64,000 nt of DNA from Oopsacas minuta (GCA_024704765.1 JAKMXF010000326.1:186001-250000); one strand, 5' to 3'. Shown: positions 11,695 to 24,530, numbered from the stretch's first letter. Program-made: numbers and translations. The notes: generated by a model from the sequence alone, not told the origin.

Positions 11695-13560
11695 ATTGGG
11701 CACCTCTAATGTAGATACTCGTACTGCTCCATCTAAATCAGTGAATGAATATTCCGAGTCTTTGGAGGGTAGGTATGTGTCTGCTTCCGAGGCGTGTTAT
11801 CGTATCTTTGGGTATGAGCTTCATGTCAATTTGCTTCCCGAGTTAAGGTTAGCTCTGCATATCAAATTCGCCATCCAGTATTTCTCAGAGCAGGATGATC
11901 TTGAAGATGTTTGAGTAGACAACATAATAAGACTCCGGCAGGATGGTTCCTTGCAAATCTAACTTCCGGCTGAAAATGATAAAACCTAGATGAATTTTCA
12001 AATAAGTTTGTTTGGGATACGTCTAAACACGTGTGGAAGGTTAGAAAGATAGGGTACCATGATTGGCGCATGTATACTTACATCATGAAGAAGGTGAGAC
12101 TCTTTATTTGCGAATGCTCCTGAACCATGTGAATGGATGCGAATTCTATGGGGATATTGGAACTTTGGCTGATGGTACCGACTTTAGTAGCAATAAGGAG
12201 GCCCCACGCAGACTAGGACTGTTAGAATATGATAAGGAATTTGATGATTAATTTACGGGTGTGGCTGCTCCTGCTAAGGATAAGCATATGCTAAATAGTG
12301 AGTTGTTGAACACGCAGGAGCGTCTGCAACAGCAAGGGAAGTCGTTAGCAGATTTTGAGTTATTTCCATGACTAGGATTCGTAACCTCGACGAAGAACCT
12401 CGAGTAATCCAGGATGAGCTTGAACTTTGTCTTGATGTTTGGTTGGAGGATGAGCTTCACAATGTTTATCTCCTTTATGCGGAACAAATGGGAATATTTG
12501 AAGCGGTTATGGAATGTATAGATAATCATAAGGTTTGCACTAGGGTGTTCTTTATTGATGGGCCTGGTGATACAGGTAAAACATTTCTTTACAATATCCT
12601 ATTAGGTAACCGTTCAATGGGAAAGATTAACCTAGCTATGGCTTCTTCTGGAATAGCAGCTCTCTTCTTAGATGGTGGTAGGATTGTCCATTCTTGACTG
12701 AAAGTTCCTTTCTCAATCCCTGAGCATTCTGTGTATATCATCACTAAGCAGAGCACTCTAGCTCAACTTATTCAGCGCGCAACTCTCTTGGTTTGGGATG
12801 AGGCTCCTATGGCACACAAACATGTAGCTGAGTGTATAGATCGTACATCATCGAATCTTTATTCTTCCGATTTACAATTCGACAGCAAGGTTGTAGTGTT
12901 TACAGGTGACTTTCGTAAAATCCTACCAGCAATTAAACATTGAGCAGAGTGAGGTTGTATCAGGCTGTCCTCGATCCCTTCTCTGGCGTTATGTAAGATT
13001 AACATGCGTCTGCGGAAATAGTCTTCTCTACTCTCTCGAAATAGTGAATTCTCTAACTTCTAACTGAGGGTAGGGGAAAACATGGAGGACGGAGCACAAG
13101 GATGGAGATCAAATAATAGTGACATCGTGAACAACTACCAAAATCATGAGTCAATCATGTCTCCCAAAAATAAGACCTCAGGTGCGGAAGATTTTCTAAT
13201 TCCTGATTCTGTGGATGATAATCAGGCATCCACGTACCCAACATAATTGTTTGAATACTTTGAGCTGATAGGTATGCCTTCTAATCGACTGATCCTTAAA
13301 CTGTACGGGCCCATCATTGTCTTGCGTAATCTTGATCCCACTCAGGGCTTGTGAAATGGCACTCGCTTAATCATGAGATCTACCAAACGTCTTTTTGATT
13401 CGAAGGTTAGTCAGGTAGTCAGGTCGGAGTACATGACTAACTGACTACCTAGAGTTTTCATTTTTCGCATACCACTCCTAACTTCGAACGATTCTGGCAC
13501 CCGTTTACTTCGGAGTGTAGACAGCTCCATATCCAGGCTGCTTTGAGCATCCTATTTTAT
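11695..13560 (+). pseudogene. Helitron PIF1-type helicase remnant (Helitron 1)
   Basis: Broken plus-strand frames line up in the order of a Helitron helicase. The pre-helicase segment at 11696-12251 contains the phrases SLEGRYVSASEACYRIFGYE and LYLRMLLNHV. A Walker A loop GPGDTGKTFLYN follows at 12556-12605, the canonical loop being GGTGKT. Next come VWDEAPMAHK (Walker B region) at about 12790-12825 and VVVFTGDFRKILP at about 12892-12930. The C-terminal block around LRNLDPTQGL is near 13320-13355, and the FIFRIPLL block near 13455. In Helitrons this 5'-to-3' SF1 helicase unwinds DNA during rolling-circle transposition. At least four stops or frameshifts inactivate it. The N-terminal Rep domain is not present next to it. 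The terminal TC and CTRR ends were not found. Confidence 0.85.
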
Positions 13561-13933
13561 ACTAACTGAAAAATTACTTGTACACAACAAATACACAATT
13601 GTATTTCGTGGAAATACGAATAATATCGAAATATGCATACGATAATATAGTTGAAGGAACTATTTGATTGTGTTAGTTGACATTTTGCTCACTAAATCGA
13701 AGAATATTTTCGAATATCAAATTTCAAGCCTGATTTTACTCATTAAATACATTATGAGCTAGGAATATATTCTATTCCTAATTGTCAGCAATTCAAATGA
13801 GAATGAGCAATTCTAATAGCAGATTCGCAATCTATGGCCGTATATTACACCAGTAACAATTTTTGACCTGATTATAGCAAGTTTTGTTGACTTCTTGTCA
13901 TTTTCATATTTGTGTCACAAGTGGTAGAAATGG
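13561..13933. other. Spacer before the hAT element
   Basis: AT-rich, no coding signal. It ends at the 8-bp duplication CAGACCGC (13934-13941) that flanks the hAT element. Confidence 0.5.
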
Positions 13934-14088
13934 CAGACCGCCAGGGGCGTACCGTGCGGGGGGGTGTAACACCCCCCATTTTCGCTTATCTGGTCGGTAT
14001 TTCCTGGTCGTCGGTAAAACTGATCGATTAATCTCTAGTTTTTAAATAATTCACTAAAGCTTTAATTAGACTGATAGTCTCTGTCAAT

Positions 14089-17000
14089 ATGCCTCCACAA
14101 GAGCGGACAAACCGATTCAAGATTCGATGCCTACTATGTAATGTTGAGATGGAGTTCGATTACAAGACTAAGCACAATTTGAAGTTTCACAAACATTTCC
14201 TTAATACACGCAAGGTAATTCCTTATTCCGTACTCGGTGCACCAAAGAATACTTTCGAAGTAGCGACTGGCACGTCTTCAAAGTTTTCCAAGACCGAATT
14301 AAGTACTGAACGTCTTCAAACGACATCACTTTGTGATGGAGACTCTACATCACTAATGTGTTTAGATGATAGACAGAAACGAAGAAAGATTGACATTAGC
14401 GATATCGAAAACATAATAGTCATGGAAACTTCTCTAGCCCACGATGAAACTAGTAGTTCTTTAGACTGTGGAAGCTTATGTGATGATGGAAGTTGTATTG
14501 AGACGGAGAATGCAACCTGTCCAATGGTAAGTCATTATTAATTATCTCACTCATGAGTCATCCATGATTTTTGGTAGTAGTGGAAGTATTTATTTTTTAT
14601 ATTAATATAGATTGAACAACCACTGAATTCTTCGGCTACCAAAGTAGACTATGAAATAGCTGGCATGGTAGGAGATACCATTGAGTTATTAGAAAAGGGA
14701 AAAGCACTGTACGAATCATTTGAAGGTGAAGGTTACTGTGAAGTTATATTTATGTCGTCAGTTGAAGATTTTGCCTCAGAATTGAATGACAAGTCTCATT
14801 TTCTCCTCAGTTCAACTGAAAAAGCAATCAGTATTCAAGCAGAGAAAGTGAATGTTACGCCCTCGATAACGGCTGGAACTGAATCTTGTGTTATCAGCAA
14901 TGATCCAGCTGAACGTAAAGGAATCCAACTGAATGATCAACAGAAACATTTCCTGATATCCAAGGGATCTTATCAACCACTTTTTAAGGACTACCCGTGT
15001 AATAAAGCGATTTCCAAATCCAAGCAGAATTCATTCAGCTCGAAATGGTACGAGACGTTACCCTATTTAGAATACAGTCCCTCACTGGATAGAGCATTCT
15101 GTTTCGCCTGCAGTTTGTTTGGTAATAACCCACGATCATCATGTACAGAAACAAGCTGGTCACATGATGGAGTCAATCGTTGGGATAAGATGAAAAGCCG
15201 TGGTAAAAACAAAAAAGGTAAACTATTTGAGCACTTTAACAGCTCTTCTCATCGTTTAGCAGCCGAAAGATTGCGAAGTTTTAAGCTGGAAAGCACTCAT
15301 GTAGATGTGGTGATAAGTAGTGCTAGAAAGAAACAGCTTGCACAAGAGGAACAAGAACGTCTACAAAACAGAAAAGTTATAAACGTGCTTTTAGACTGTT
15401 GCCGGTATTTATCAAGACAGGCTCTAGCGTTTCGTGGTAGTGATAATGATATCAATGGAAATTTCAGACAAATAGTCAACCTCGTCTCACGTTGGATTCC
15501 ATTTATGAAAAATTGGATTGTTACTCCCCATTCCCGTCCATACCATGTTACCTACTTAAGTGCCAAATCACAGAATGAGTTTATTAGTATCTTAGGTAGT
15601 GAAACTCGCAAAATTTTAACTGAACAAGTACGTTCATCTGGCGTCTACGCAGTAATGGCCGATACAACGCCTGATATTGGTCACGTGGATCAAATTTCTC
15701 TAATACTTCGTTTCGTTAATGAGCAGTTTCAAATTGAAGAGCGACTTCTTATGATATCAGAGATAAACGACAAAACTGGAGATGGTTTTGCTCAAAAAGT
15801 GATTAAGATGTTGGAAGAATTACAGCTTCCTCTCACAAGTGTACGATTCCAGTGCTATGACACAACTGCTTCTATGTCTGGCGCATATAACGGAGCACAG
15901 GCTAAGTTAAGTGAGCATCTAGGGCGGACAATTCCCTACATAACGTGCATGGGCCATAAAACAAATCTCTGCGTCGAGCATTCGTGTAAAGTATCGTTGA
16001 TGATAGACGAGTTCTTTTTTACATTGTAAGATATATATAACTTTCTGACGAGGAGTACAAGTCGGTTTGGTAAATTGAAAAAGAATATTGAATCTTTGCA
16101 AGAAGGGCTCATAATGAAGAATCTTTCTAAAACGCGTTGGATTGGCAGAGCAGAGTCTATTAGAGCTGTGTGGATCAGCTACGAAATCGTAATTGACACC
16201 CTCGATGACATAAATAATTTTGAGGGCGGTGATCGTGATGCTCGAAGGACTTCAGTGAATCTGTTGGATAGGATCAAGTCATTTGAATTTTATTTAAGCC
16301 TATTATTCATGAAGAACATCATGTATAAAACGAAGATTGTCGTTCTTGAGGTCCAAGAAATTGATCAAGATATCCTAGCAAGCCTAGATGTGATGCGCCA
16401 TACAAGAGATGCAATGCTTCGTATACGTGAAGATAATGTTGGCCTAGATGGCATTATCTCAGCAGCTGCAGATAAATGCAAATCAGTTGGCATTGACGTT
16501 GATTACGAGTTTTTGAAGAAGCATCTTCGGCGAAAACTACCCATACGCTTTCACGAGAACACGGAGAATGCTAGTGCACCAGCACCGCTATTTAACCAGC
16601 ACTACAGACAGGAGATGGTTAAAGTAGTTGACCGTCTAGTTTCAGATATGGAAGAAGTTAACGAATATCTGACAAACATTGTCCTTCCTGTGACCATATT
16701 GCTCCCGAATAATATAGCAAAGTGCACAATGCAACAAGTCGAAAAGTTGTGCGCAACATTCCCTGATGATTTGAATAATCCGGATGCATTGTTAGCAGAA
16801 ATCGAAATGATGGGAAATGACATCGAGAAGAGTGATGCAAAGAATTTACGGGAAGCAGCGAAGTGTCTCCTCGGGTATAAACGTTTTTACCCTACCCTCG
16901 CAAAAGCTTATCAATTAGCGCTGACGATACCAGTATCTGTTGCAAGTAATGAGCGTTCCTTCAGCACATTAAGGCTGGTAAAAAACTATCTTAGATCAAC

Positions 17001-17163
17001 GATGAAAGAAAATCGTCTTGACGACCTAATGATTATATCCTCTGCAAAAGACATTTTGGACAACCTCGACTTAGATAACCTGGCTGGCTCATGGTTCATT
17101 TGCAAGACAAGGAAAATCAAAATTTTGAATAAAGATTCCTTTTTAGAACTTAATAAACCTTAA
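14089..17163 (+). pseudogene. hAT transposase (TTF zinc finger / DUF4371 / dimerisation), one nonsense codon
   Basis: Exon 1 is 14089-14526. An 84-bp intron with GTAAGT and ATAG borders covers 14527-14610. Exon 2 runs 14611-17163 in the same phase, giving 996 codon positions. Features in order: a Cys/His BED-like patch near residues 10-35 (CLLCN); a TTF-type finger near 305-360 (AFCFACSLFG); a DUF4371 helical block near 395-450; RNase H-like core segments with VMADTTPDIG near 496, CYDTTASMSGAY near 560 and CMGH near 592; and the hAT dimerisation segment SVASNERSFSTLRLVKNYLR near 920-940. The only lesion seen is an in-frame TAA at 16027-16029, where relatives have Gln (one C-to-T change from CAA), immediately before DIYNFLTRS. 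The reading frame continues cleanly afterwards. The known role of the family is cut-and-paste transposition in the nucleus. Non-functional as written unless the stop is an assembly error or is read through. Confidence 0.88.
14527..14610 (+). other. Intron of the hAT transposase gene
   Basis: GTAAGT donor and TTAATATAG acceptor. Removing 84 bp joins codon 146 to a continuing open frame with no stop, and the reading frame upstream of the first in-frame ATG of exon 2 is also open. Confidence 0.75.
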
Positions 17164-17450
17164 TTATCTTTTACTTGATTACGCAGATTTACACATTTAC
17201 GAGCCGCTTCGCTGGCTCTCGCTGCGCGGTTTGTGAACGCTACGCGTCCGTCTAAGCCGCCCTTCGGGTGGCTCAACAGTATTACTTGCGATACATAAAT
17301 TCGACTCCTGCTCAATCCCTATTTCAGGTCAGGGAATTTGTGAAATATATGATGTATCTGCCTCCACGAATAGAGCATGTAAGTTCGTCGGTAAATCCAT
17401 GAAGTTACACCCCCCACTCAAAATGGTCACGGAACGCCCCTGCAGACCGC

Positions 17451-17872
17451 TAGATATTGGTACAAGAATTAAATACGCTATGAAAATCATTTTTAACTCT
17501 CTTAAACTGATTTTTAAATATTTCTATTGTTGGAAATAAGTCGATTTTTAAAACATAATAATGAACCTACGAAGAAGTGCACATATACTTAGAATGTGCC
17601 ACTTCTGCTGTTTGTGCACAAATGTGAAAATGCTAATAAGTCAACAAGATATGCTTCAAGCAGTTTGAAATATTCAAGCTAGGGTAATACACACCTATAG
17701 AATTCGAATATGCTATTAAAATTACTCCATCTCATTTGAATTATGTACAATTAGAGGTATGATATATGCCTAGCTCATTATCTATTTTATGAGTAAAGTC
17801 AGGCTAGAAAATATGTAATTCGGAAAATATTCACCGAATTTGTCAGAAAATGTTACCTATCCTAGTCAAATA
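17451..17872. other. Spacer after the hAT element
   Basis: No coding or repeat signal supported. Confidence 0.4.
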
Positions 17873-18118
17873 CACTGCCTGGCCAAAAGTATTGGTACAC
17901 TGTTTACAACTTGTGCACAAGTGGCATTAGATGAGAATATGTTGAAAGATTCTATGGATATTGCAGAAAGTAGAACAATAACTTGTTATCATTCGTTTTA
18001 CGATGTTTATGTTCAACATTTATTGAAATCATCTTTAGCTTATACAACTATGGTAGCATACCCTTTGTTTCAGGTATTAATTGTGGCAGGGTGTTCCAAT
18101 ACTTTTGGCCAGGCAGTG
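17873..18118. mobile_element. Tc1/mariner-type MITE, 246 bp
   Basis: The ends are CACTGCCTGGCCAAAAGTAT and the complement CACTGCCTGGCCAAAAGTAT, perfectly inverted over 20 bp and continuing as TTGG. Both ends are flanked by TA (17871-17872 and 18119-18120), the Tc1/mariner target duplication. The CACTGCCTGGCCAAAAG type of end is familiar from Tc1-like elements. A 93-codon frame fills the element (17840-18121) but includes the repeats themselves and shows no transposase motif, so it is accidental. Confidence 0.9.
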
Positions 18119-18120
18119 TA

Positions 18121-20544
18121 GTTCTTTGAGGGATATTATCGTATGTTTATTTAAATATTCGCCATATTTCCAGGATATACATTGTATATGATGTCCTGTG
18201 GAAGTACTTGTGTTCGATTAGTATATGTTCCCTATTGACGGGCTGTCAAGTGAAGTCATTTGAAATTATTTCACCTGAAGAGACGGGTTCCTATTTATAG
18301 ATTTGAATGAGTTGTATTGCCAACAGTAATGAGTTGAATGAGTTAATATTCAACTTATTGAATGAATTAAATCAGTCTGAAGAGTTGTAAATTATGTAAT
18401 AGATCCAAATCATTTTCTTAAATGGGATGATTAGATCTCCTCGTATTTTTGAATTAGATTGTAAAACCGAAGTTCTAAAGGTCCAATCAAGCCCAAACGT
18501 TTCAATCACTTCCTTATAGACTATGTGGTATATGCGAAATTCTTCGTGGATTGTGAGAGAGATATTAGTATTAGATATAAGATGTACTGTCAACAGCACT
18601 TATCTTTGGCAACCTTGGTCAAGTTAGGTCACGTTTGGTCTAATTAGATCAATTACCCAGAGTAGATCAACTTGACCGAAGGATAAGGTGCCACCCAGGA
18701 ACCTATTTTGTGATAGGGATCAAAGATTTGGTGGGATATTGATATATTAGAACCTAGGCTGCTGGGATATTTGTATATTGCAACCTAAGTCGATTCTTAG
18801 AAAATACAAAAAGCTATTTGCATCAAATGGATGTGTTATACATTACTGAAAGGAGAGATCTGATACAATAGGTGTGAATGTAGGAAAAAAGCTTAATAAT
18901 TATCGAATTAGAGAAAATACCTATTTTAACAATCTGAGCATGCGCCAAAACACCCAATAAATCAATCAGTAGGTAGTGTGCATCAGAACAACATCTGGAA
19001 ACCTTAACACAAATCGGAGAAAATATCTGAAATATCTGAAATATCTGAAATAGAATCTAAATTTTGACCCAGTTACATCAAAATTATCTGCGAACTTTGG
19101 TCCCAGGAACATTTTTCCACATGGTAAATTTGCCCTAGGACCAAATGTCGGATCAAAATTTTGGAACCAATTTACCAATAACAGGCTTCTTAGTTCAGCC
19201 GTAGCAACTATTAAGCCCTTTAGAAGTATTTTTACGTTATTCATGGGCGCTAATCTAAACACAGTAGTCGCGCCATCTAGATGATCTTTCTTTTCCATAC
19301 ATATCTTGTTAAATTAATCTTTGCAACCACTATGCCATTTGGAATGTATTACTACCTAATGCATGGTGTGGTTGTCTAATCTTAGAAATCACTATGCCAT
19401 TTAAAATATATTTCTATATTACGTAACTAACTTGGAAGACACCTATACTAACTTATATGTACCTGAATTTTGGATTATCGGAGTATCCATAATCTCCTAA
19501 GTACTCCGTTTTTCAATGTTAGATAATTCTCATGAAAGATCCACTCCAATTCAGAAACAAATCAAATTTCGAAAGATATCACAATTCCAATATCGAAAGA
19601 TATTAAAATTTCAGGGCAAATTCCAATCTCGACATATTACTACATCAAATGCACTTATTATAACCACCCTGTGCAGAATTCCCATCTTCTAAACCAATGG
19701 GAATTTCCGAAAATTTAAATACGTTAAAACCACATTACGAAAGTCTACCTACAATGAAGTAACTATGCGTTCACTATATTTTGTACATTGTTTTGGTTCC
19801 TTCATGCGGGAGCTTCATAAATTTGCCACCATTTTTTGATATGCCACGCCCGATCGAGCATATGGCGCAATCATACCTCGATAAAATCGAAGACATAGTA
19901 AATATTGCTGTCTAAGAATCTATACTAGGTGCCGCTGATGAATTGGACCTAAGAGAGGATTCCACGCTATCACCAATCCCAAATTTACTCAATATCTTTA
20001 TGACTTATGTAGATCTTGGAAACACTGAGGCTTTTAATCTAACGTGAGTTTAGGTCAGCTAGTTTTGCCAGCACTAAAAAGGTTTAAAAAGATATATGTA
20101 CTCTACAATCGTATTGTGAGAAATGTAACAAATGATCTACTGAGTACAAAAATCAACATCCTGAAGAATACAGGATTAGTATGACAGCCATAAAGACAGT
20201 TTCATGAAAGGTTTTTAGTGAATCTAGTCAATAAATGGAGGCTGAAGCAGCTAAAGTGTGAGGCAGATCTTTTGTAAAAGCGCCACATTCATTGTCGACG
20301 GAGATTCTAAATGTTACACAGGTTTCTTCCATGAATCCATATAACTTTCTCCTCATCCATAAAGAAGAATGTACGTTGCATACTTCCAAAAGATTAAAGA
20401 AGACTCTCTGCAAAATCAAGAAAAACATAAAAATCAATCATAAGTTCATAGCAAACTTTCTGAGCCAAAAGTTGACTACATATTATCCAATTATTTCGAC
20501 CCTTGCTTACAAATAGGGCAAGTCACTCGCCGAGAAGCTGAGAC
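18121..20544. other. Non-coding stretch with a short tandem repeat
   Basis: No supported gene. At 19021-19051 the 9-bp unit AAATATCTG is repeated three and a half times. A reading frame across it (18966-19298, minus) owes its FRYFRY-like repeat to these units. Imperfect GGTCAA / TTGACC repeats at 18615-18680 are noted without interpretation. Some sequence at 19900-20540 could be the decayed 5' part of the Helitron remnant that follows. Confidence 0.35.
19021..19051. repeat. 9-bp tandem repeat AAATATCTG x3.5
   Basis: Three exact consecutive copies and a partial fourth, then unrelated sequence. Confidence 0.9.
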
Positions 20545-22330
20545 CTATGAAAAGAGAGCTATTCGTTTTGAGAAACAAAAGAGAAACAGATATAACTGAG
20601 AGCGGTTCAATCTGATCAAGAGCATGACAGGTGCCACAAATATCAGTGTGCACACTAAGACACTCGGAGACAAAATGAGATCCAAGAAGACAGCTGACCG
20701 GTCGGACCATAACGAGGACATAAAGTTAAGCACAGAGAGATCGAGTCTGAAGCTGAAAGAGCCAGGCGCCCAGAAGGCAAAAGAAAATACAAGGCTTCTT
20801 CAAAGAAAACGAGACTGAAGGTGAGTGGAAGGTTCGTTTGCAATTACAGAAATTTGTATACTCAAAGAAGTAAATCACCACAATCTAAGAGCCATCTGAA
20901 AATTGCTTCTGGAGTAAGTTACAGTTTAGTCGATAAACAAACAATGGGTAGCATGACCTATAATTGTTCATTCTGTGACACTTAACTTAGGGAGGGAGAA
21001 AAGTTGTATAACTCCATTAGCTTCTAGGCACCATCTTACATCTAATGATACCAGAGGAAAGGTTTGAAGAATCATACAAAATCATACAACTCACGTCTGG
21101 CATTCTGTTCCCTTGAGGGAATATTGACAAAAAATTGGCGGACGCTAGGTGTGGAGTATAAACATTTTTCATTCAAGGAGTTGTATATCATTACATTGGA
21201 AGTTTGTTTGCAAATCATGACGAGATACCTGCTGTTGCACAAATCAATATTAACGACGGTACCGAAGAAGCTGAAGTTGAAATTCGATATCTGGAGGCAA
21301 AACTTCCTGAGATGTAGCTCGTGCAGCGTATGCTACCTCAAGTCTGTCAGTGTGTTTCTTACTTCAATAAACAGTTGATCTGATCAGAGAAGGGGGCAGA
21401 ATTGATATCAAGATGGCCCTCCGAGCTGCTAGCAGCCCAGATCCCCGCCGAAACAACCTTCCTAGTGCTCTGGAAATAGCAGTACTACTTCATGGCTCAA
21501 GATAATCCGAAGCTGTAGGGGACAGTGATATACGCTGCATGCTTATGGTGGCTGTATCAAACGTATAACAGAAACTCATTGGGCTTATGATTCTCTACAC
21601 TATGTTCTGTTCTTTCCAGAAGGAAGTCATGGCTGGGTGAAGGAACTGTTACTGCACTGGAGTTCTACATCTACCGGTTGATGATTAGGCCCGGCGCTAA
21701 CCACCTGCATCACTCTGGAAGACTTTTCCATCAGTGCATCGTAGACATGTAAAACAAGATTGTACAACAGAGACTAAACTATATCAAGCTAAATCAACAT
21801 AAGATACGAGTTGATCTCTAGAGCGGATTAGCTAATGCTGTAACGACAGTTAACACCAACGCAAAAGACTATGAGCGACTGTTATTCTTCCATCAAGTTT
21901 CACTAACTCTCCAAGACATGTTTCAACTTTATCAAGATCCAATGACAATAGTTCGAAATACCATAAGCCCGATTTGTTAATGAATTTTAACTGCAACCCA
22001 TTTTGGGATAATACTTTGAATCTTTTCCCCGATCAAAAAGCTACCGATCGACCAGATTTAATTGTAAGGGTCTTCAAACTTATGGTAAAAGAATAACTAA
22101 ATGGCACCCTGAAGAATCACATCCTAGGCCGACCTCTAGCTTATGTATACATAATTTCAGAAGCGTGTTCTCCCGCATGGACATATACTGCTTATTTTAG
22201 CTGATGATTGTAAGCGGTATGATTCATCTAATTATGATTAAATTGTGTTCGCTGAAATTCCCAATAAGACTCGATTATGACCAAGATGACCATATGTGAG
22301 AATTTCAATTTAGAAAACTTCCATTCCCGA
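20545..22330 (+). pseudogene. Helitron N-terminal / Rep (HUH) domain remnant (Helitron 2)
   Basis: Fragments in three frames follow the order of the Helitron-like N-terminal region. They start with a charged Arg/Glu-rich segment near 20560-20820. Next come SYNSRLAFCSLEG at 21079-21115, then a block with TEEAEVEIRYLEAKL near 21262-21305. RITETHWAYDSLHYVLFFPE follows near 21555-21615. The Rep-type block KRVLPHGHILLILADD lies at 22159-22210, followed by YDSSNYD. HGH stands at the position of the two-histidine HUH motif of the rolling-circle nuclease. Many stops and frame changes make it inactive. The helicase half is not attached here. It cannot be said whether the helicase pieces at 11.7 kb or 38 kb derive from the same family. 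Confidence 0.75.
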
Positions 22331-22950
22331 GGTGCAAATCTCCGACAAAATATGTTACCAATTTCATGTTAATCGGACTGCTAGATTTCGCACGGCATCG
22401 CGAATGAACTTCATACACTGTTCATGCCATTAGGCATCTCCATATAGGAGCTACACTAATAATAAAAGGGATTAATATACTTTAGTCGTAAGTTGCGAAA
22501 AGTGATACGGCCATTCAGTTTTATCAGAGAATTTCTTAGAAATTGTTTGAACATGAACCATCTGGCATGCAAGAAGCTCCTCTCTTAGCTATACTATAGG
22601 GACCATGTATGATGCAATGTTTTCTATCTCATAACTTTTTGGTGATTCATATTTTCACACCTTCAGTGGAGTATTCAAATTATGCTAGAGATGAATTTAA
22701 GATTGGCCACAAAAGCTAGAATTCCTAAATAGTAGTAAAGTACAACTTCAATCAGTGGGGTCTATTGCGTAGGATTTTGACCCGCAAGTAGCAATTCCAA
22801 ATCAATTAATATCAACCTTTCATCCCTAGTCAGTGGTCATTGAGCATTCGTATTTATACTTGTGTGACTTCCTAAATGCACACACCAACATTTTACTTTG
22901 TTTCTAGATTTCAACATTAACTCTTATATTTACCTTTGACATTTTTCATC
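22331..22950. other. Spacer containing one copy of a dispersed motif
   Basis: No coding signal. GTAGGATTTTGACCCGCA at about 22767-22785 is the same motif that forms the small hairpin at 25744-25791. Confidence 0.45.
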
Positions 22951-24530
22951 ATGGATGCGACAAAGCATGAAGCATTCGTGGATACCTCCAGACGAATATT
23001 ATCCCACCAGAAATCAAAAGAGATCGCTAAAGAAAAGAAGAATTTGTCAGAAAGTGCAAGGGGATTTACTTTCAAGAGAATAAGCTAATGAAGGTATATT
23101 CTTGAATGATATTTTTTATTTATACATATTTCCGGGACATAATTAGAAATCTTGAGGAACTATAACTAATTGACTCAGCCCATGATTACGTACATATAAA
23201 ACTAGCTGTGTTCTGTATTGATTCGATTAATACGTAATAGCAATCCTACATTTCACATATTTATTATGTATTTAGACTCATTGGATGATATATTGAACCT
23301 GGATACAATGGAAGAAACATTTAAAACACTGCAACAACACTCAATCTATGAAAATATCGACTCTGAGCTACTTCAATTGAAACCTCGAATACTATCAGCC
23401 CTTGTCAATAACACCTACTTAACCCAACTACATGAAAACTCGCTACAAAAGCTGCATCTCTAAGTTCATTGAATTTACTATATTCTTACCATTCACCCAA
23501 CGAACTAAATTTTTAGATTAAGGATAAACTTGCTGTATCAGCCGGTAATTGGTACACAGAATATCGTTCCTCCTATCCTACTGAAATACCTGAAGAGACA
23601 CGAAGAGATCTTGACTATCCAATTGCTGTTCTATTACCAGTAATAATTGAGTTAATATTCCCAACTGAGCATGTTCATGAGATCATTGAATACCAGAACA
23701 ATCTATACAAAATTCATCAGATCTTATCCCATATCCTAAATGGAGAGGAGAGTATAACAACATCGTGCAATCTAACACCTGTTCTATCGACAATATATTG
23801 GCTATTTTTAGTTCGAATAAAGCAACTATCATAGGCTCACTGAAGTTAATCGAAAGTACACATATTGAAGCTAAATTCCACTACATATTCCAATTGGCTG
23901 CTAATTGTGAATTTGGGAAACTTCGAGAATATGGTGCTACTAAAATTGGGCTTGAAGTTATTTATGATTCCTCAGGATTGATACGGTCTTACGATTTCTT
24001 TGGATCAGAGGGTAACATCATCAAATGTTTACGAACTGAAGATTTGTGTAACGACAAATATTTCACTATCTTCCAATGCCACCAATGCACTAATATCTTT
24101 GAGACACAATCCATGATTAGTAATATAGGAGGCGTTATTAAAACCTGGAATCATCTGTTAATCGAAGTCTCGTTCCTATTAAATGCACGTCTTGTGGATC
24201 AACTACTGCTGTCTTAGAGAGGATATCTGGTCAATTCAAGTCAATACCTGTCATGCTAACAATTGAAATCGGACATCTACCCGAATTGCCAGACATTTTG
24301 GCAAGTGATATTGACAAACACTCCACCATCATTCACACCAAAGGACACTTCACTACCAACTTGCTGGCTTTAGTATATTGAGTAATAGACACTTCTATTC
24401 AATCCTTTACCAAAACGGGCAATTCTATAAATATGACAGAATGAGAGAACCAATTATCCGACTTTGTGACTGTGACAATTTCATCGGATCACTCAATACT
24501 GTATTCTACCTCTGGCACTCTTCTGACTAA
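22951..24530 (+). pseudogene. Transposon-type USP-like cysteine peptidase, decayed
   Basis: A broken multi-segment frame. A short ATG-led segment starts at 22951. An exon-like segment after an acceptor (ATGTATTTAG) runs from 23275. Another follows TTTTTAG at 23519. From about 23765 the frame shifts by one base into a long open segment. Its block SNTCSIDNILAIF (23767-23805) matches the Cys box of ubiquitin-peptidase folds. CHQC (24077-24088) and CTSC (24184-24195) form a split zinc site. After another frame change near 24350, SNRHFYSILYQNGQFYKYD (24384-24443) matches the His box, and the frame ends at 24528. The combination is that of peptidase C19-like proteins which I recall as repetitive, transposon-associated families in animals; that association is from memory. 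Three or more frame breaks make this copy inactive. No transposase domain was found beside it. Confidence 0.55.

Larger units (their letters stand above)
13942..17442 (+). mobile_element. Complete 3.5-kb hAT-superfamily transposon with 8-bp target duplication
   Basis: The element is bounded by inverted ends: CAGGGGCGTACCGTG at the left, and the complement of the right end, CAGGGGCGTTCCGTG. It is flanked on both sides by the identical 8-bp sequence CAGACCGC (13934-13941 and 17443-17450), the duplication size typical of hAT elements. Just inside each end lies a run of six or seven G or C residues. A GC-rich hairpin zone at 17195-17275 lies between the transposase stop and the right end, and may be a subterminal transposase-binding region (inference). 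The perfect target duplication and well-kept reading frame suggest recent insertion. The single gene inside is described separately. Confidence 0.92.

Noticed and set aside
17840-18121. 93-codon frame with plausible composition
   Set aside because: It is contained in, and reads through both inverted ends of, the Tc1-type MITE at 17873-18118, and has no protein motif.
18966-19298. Minus-strand protein with repeated FRYFRYF
   Set aside because: The repeat is simply the translation of the 9-bp tandem repeat; the remainder has no recognisable feature.
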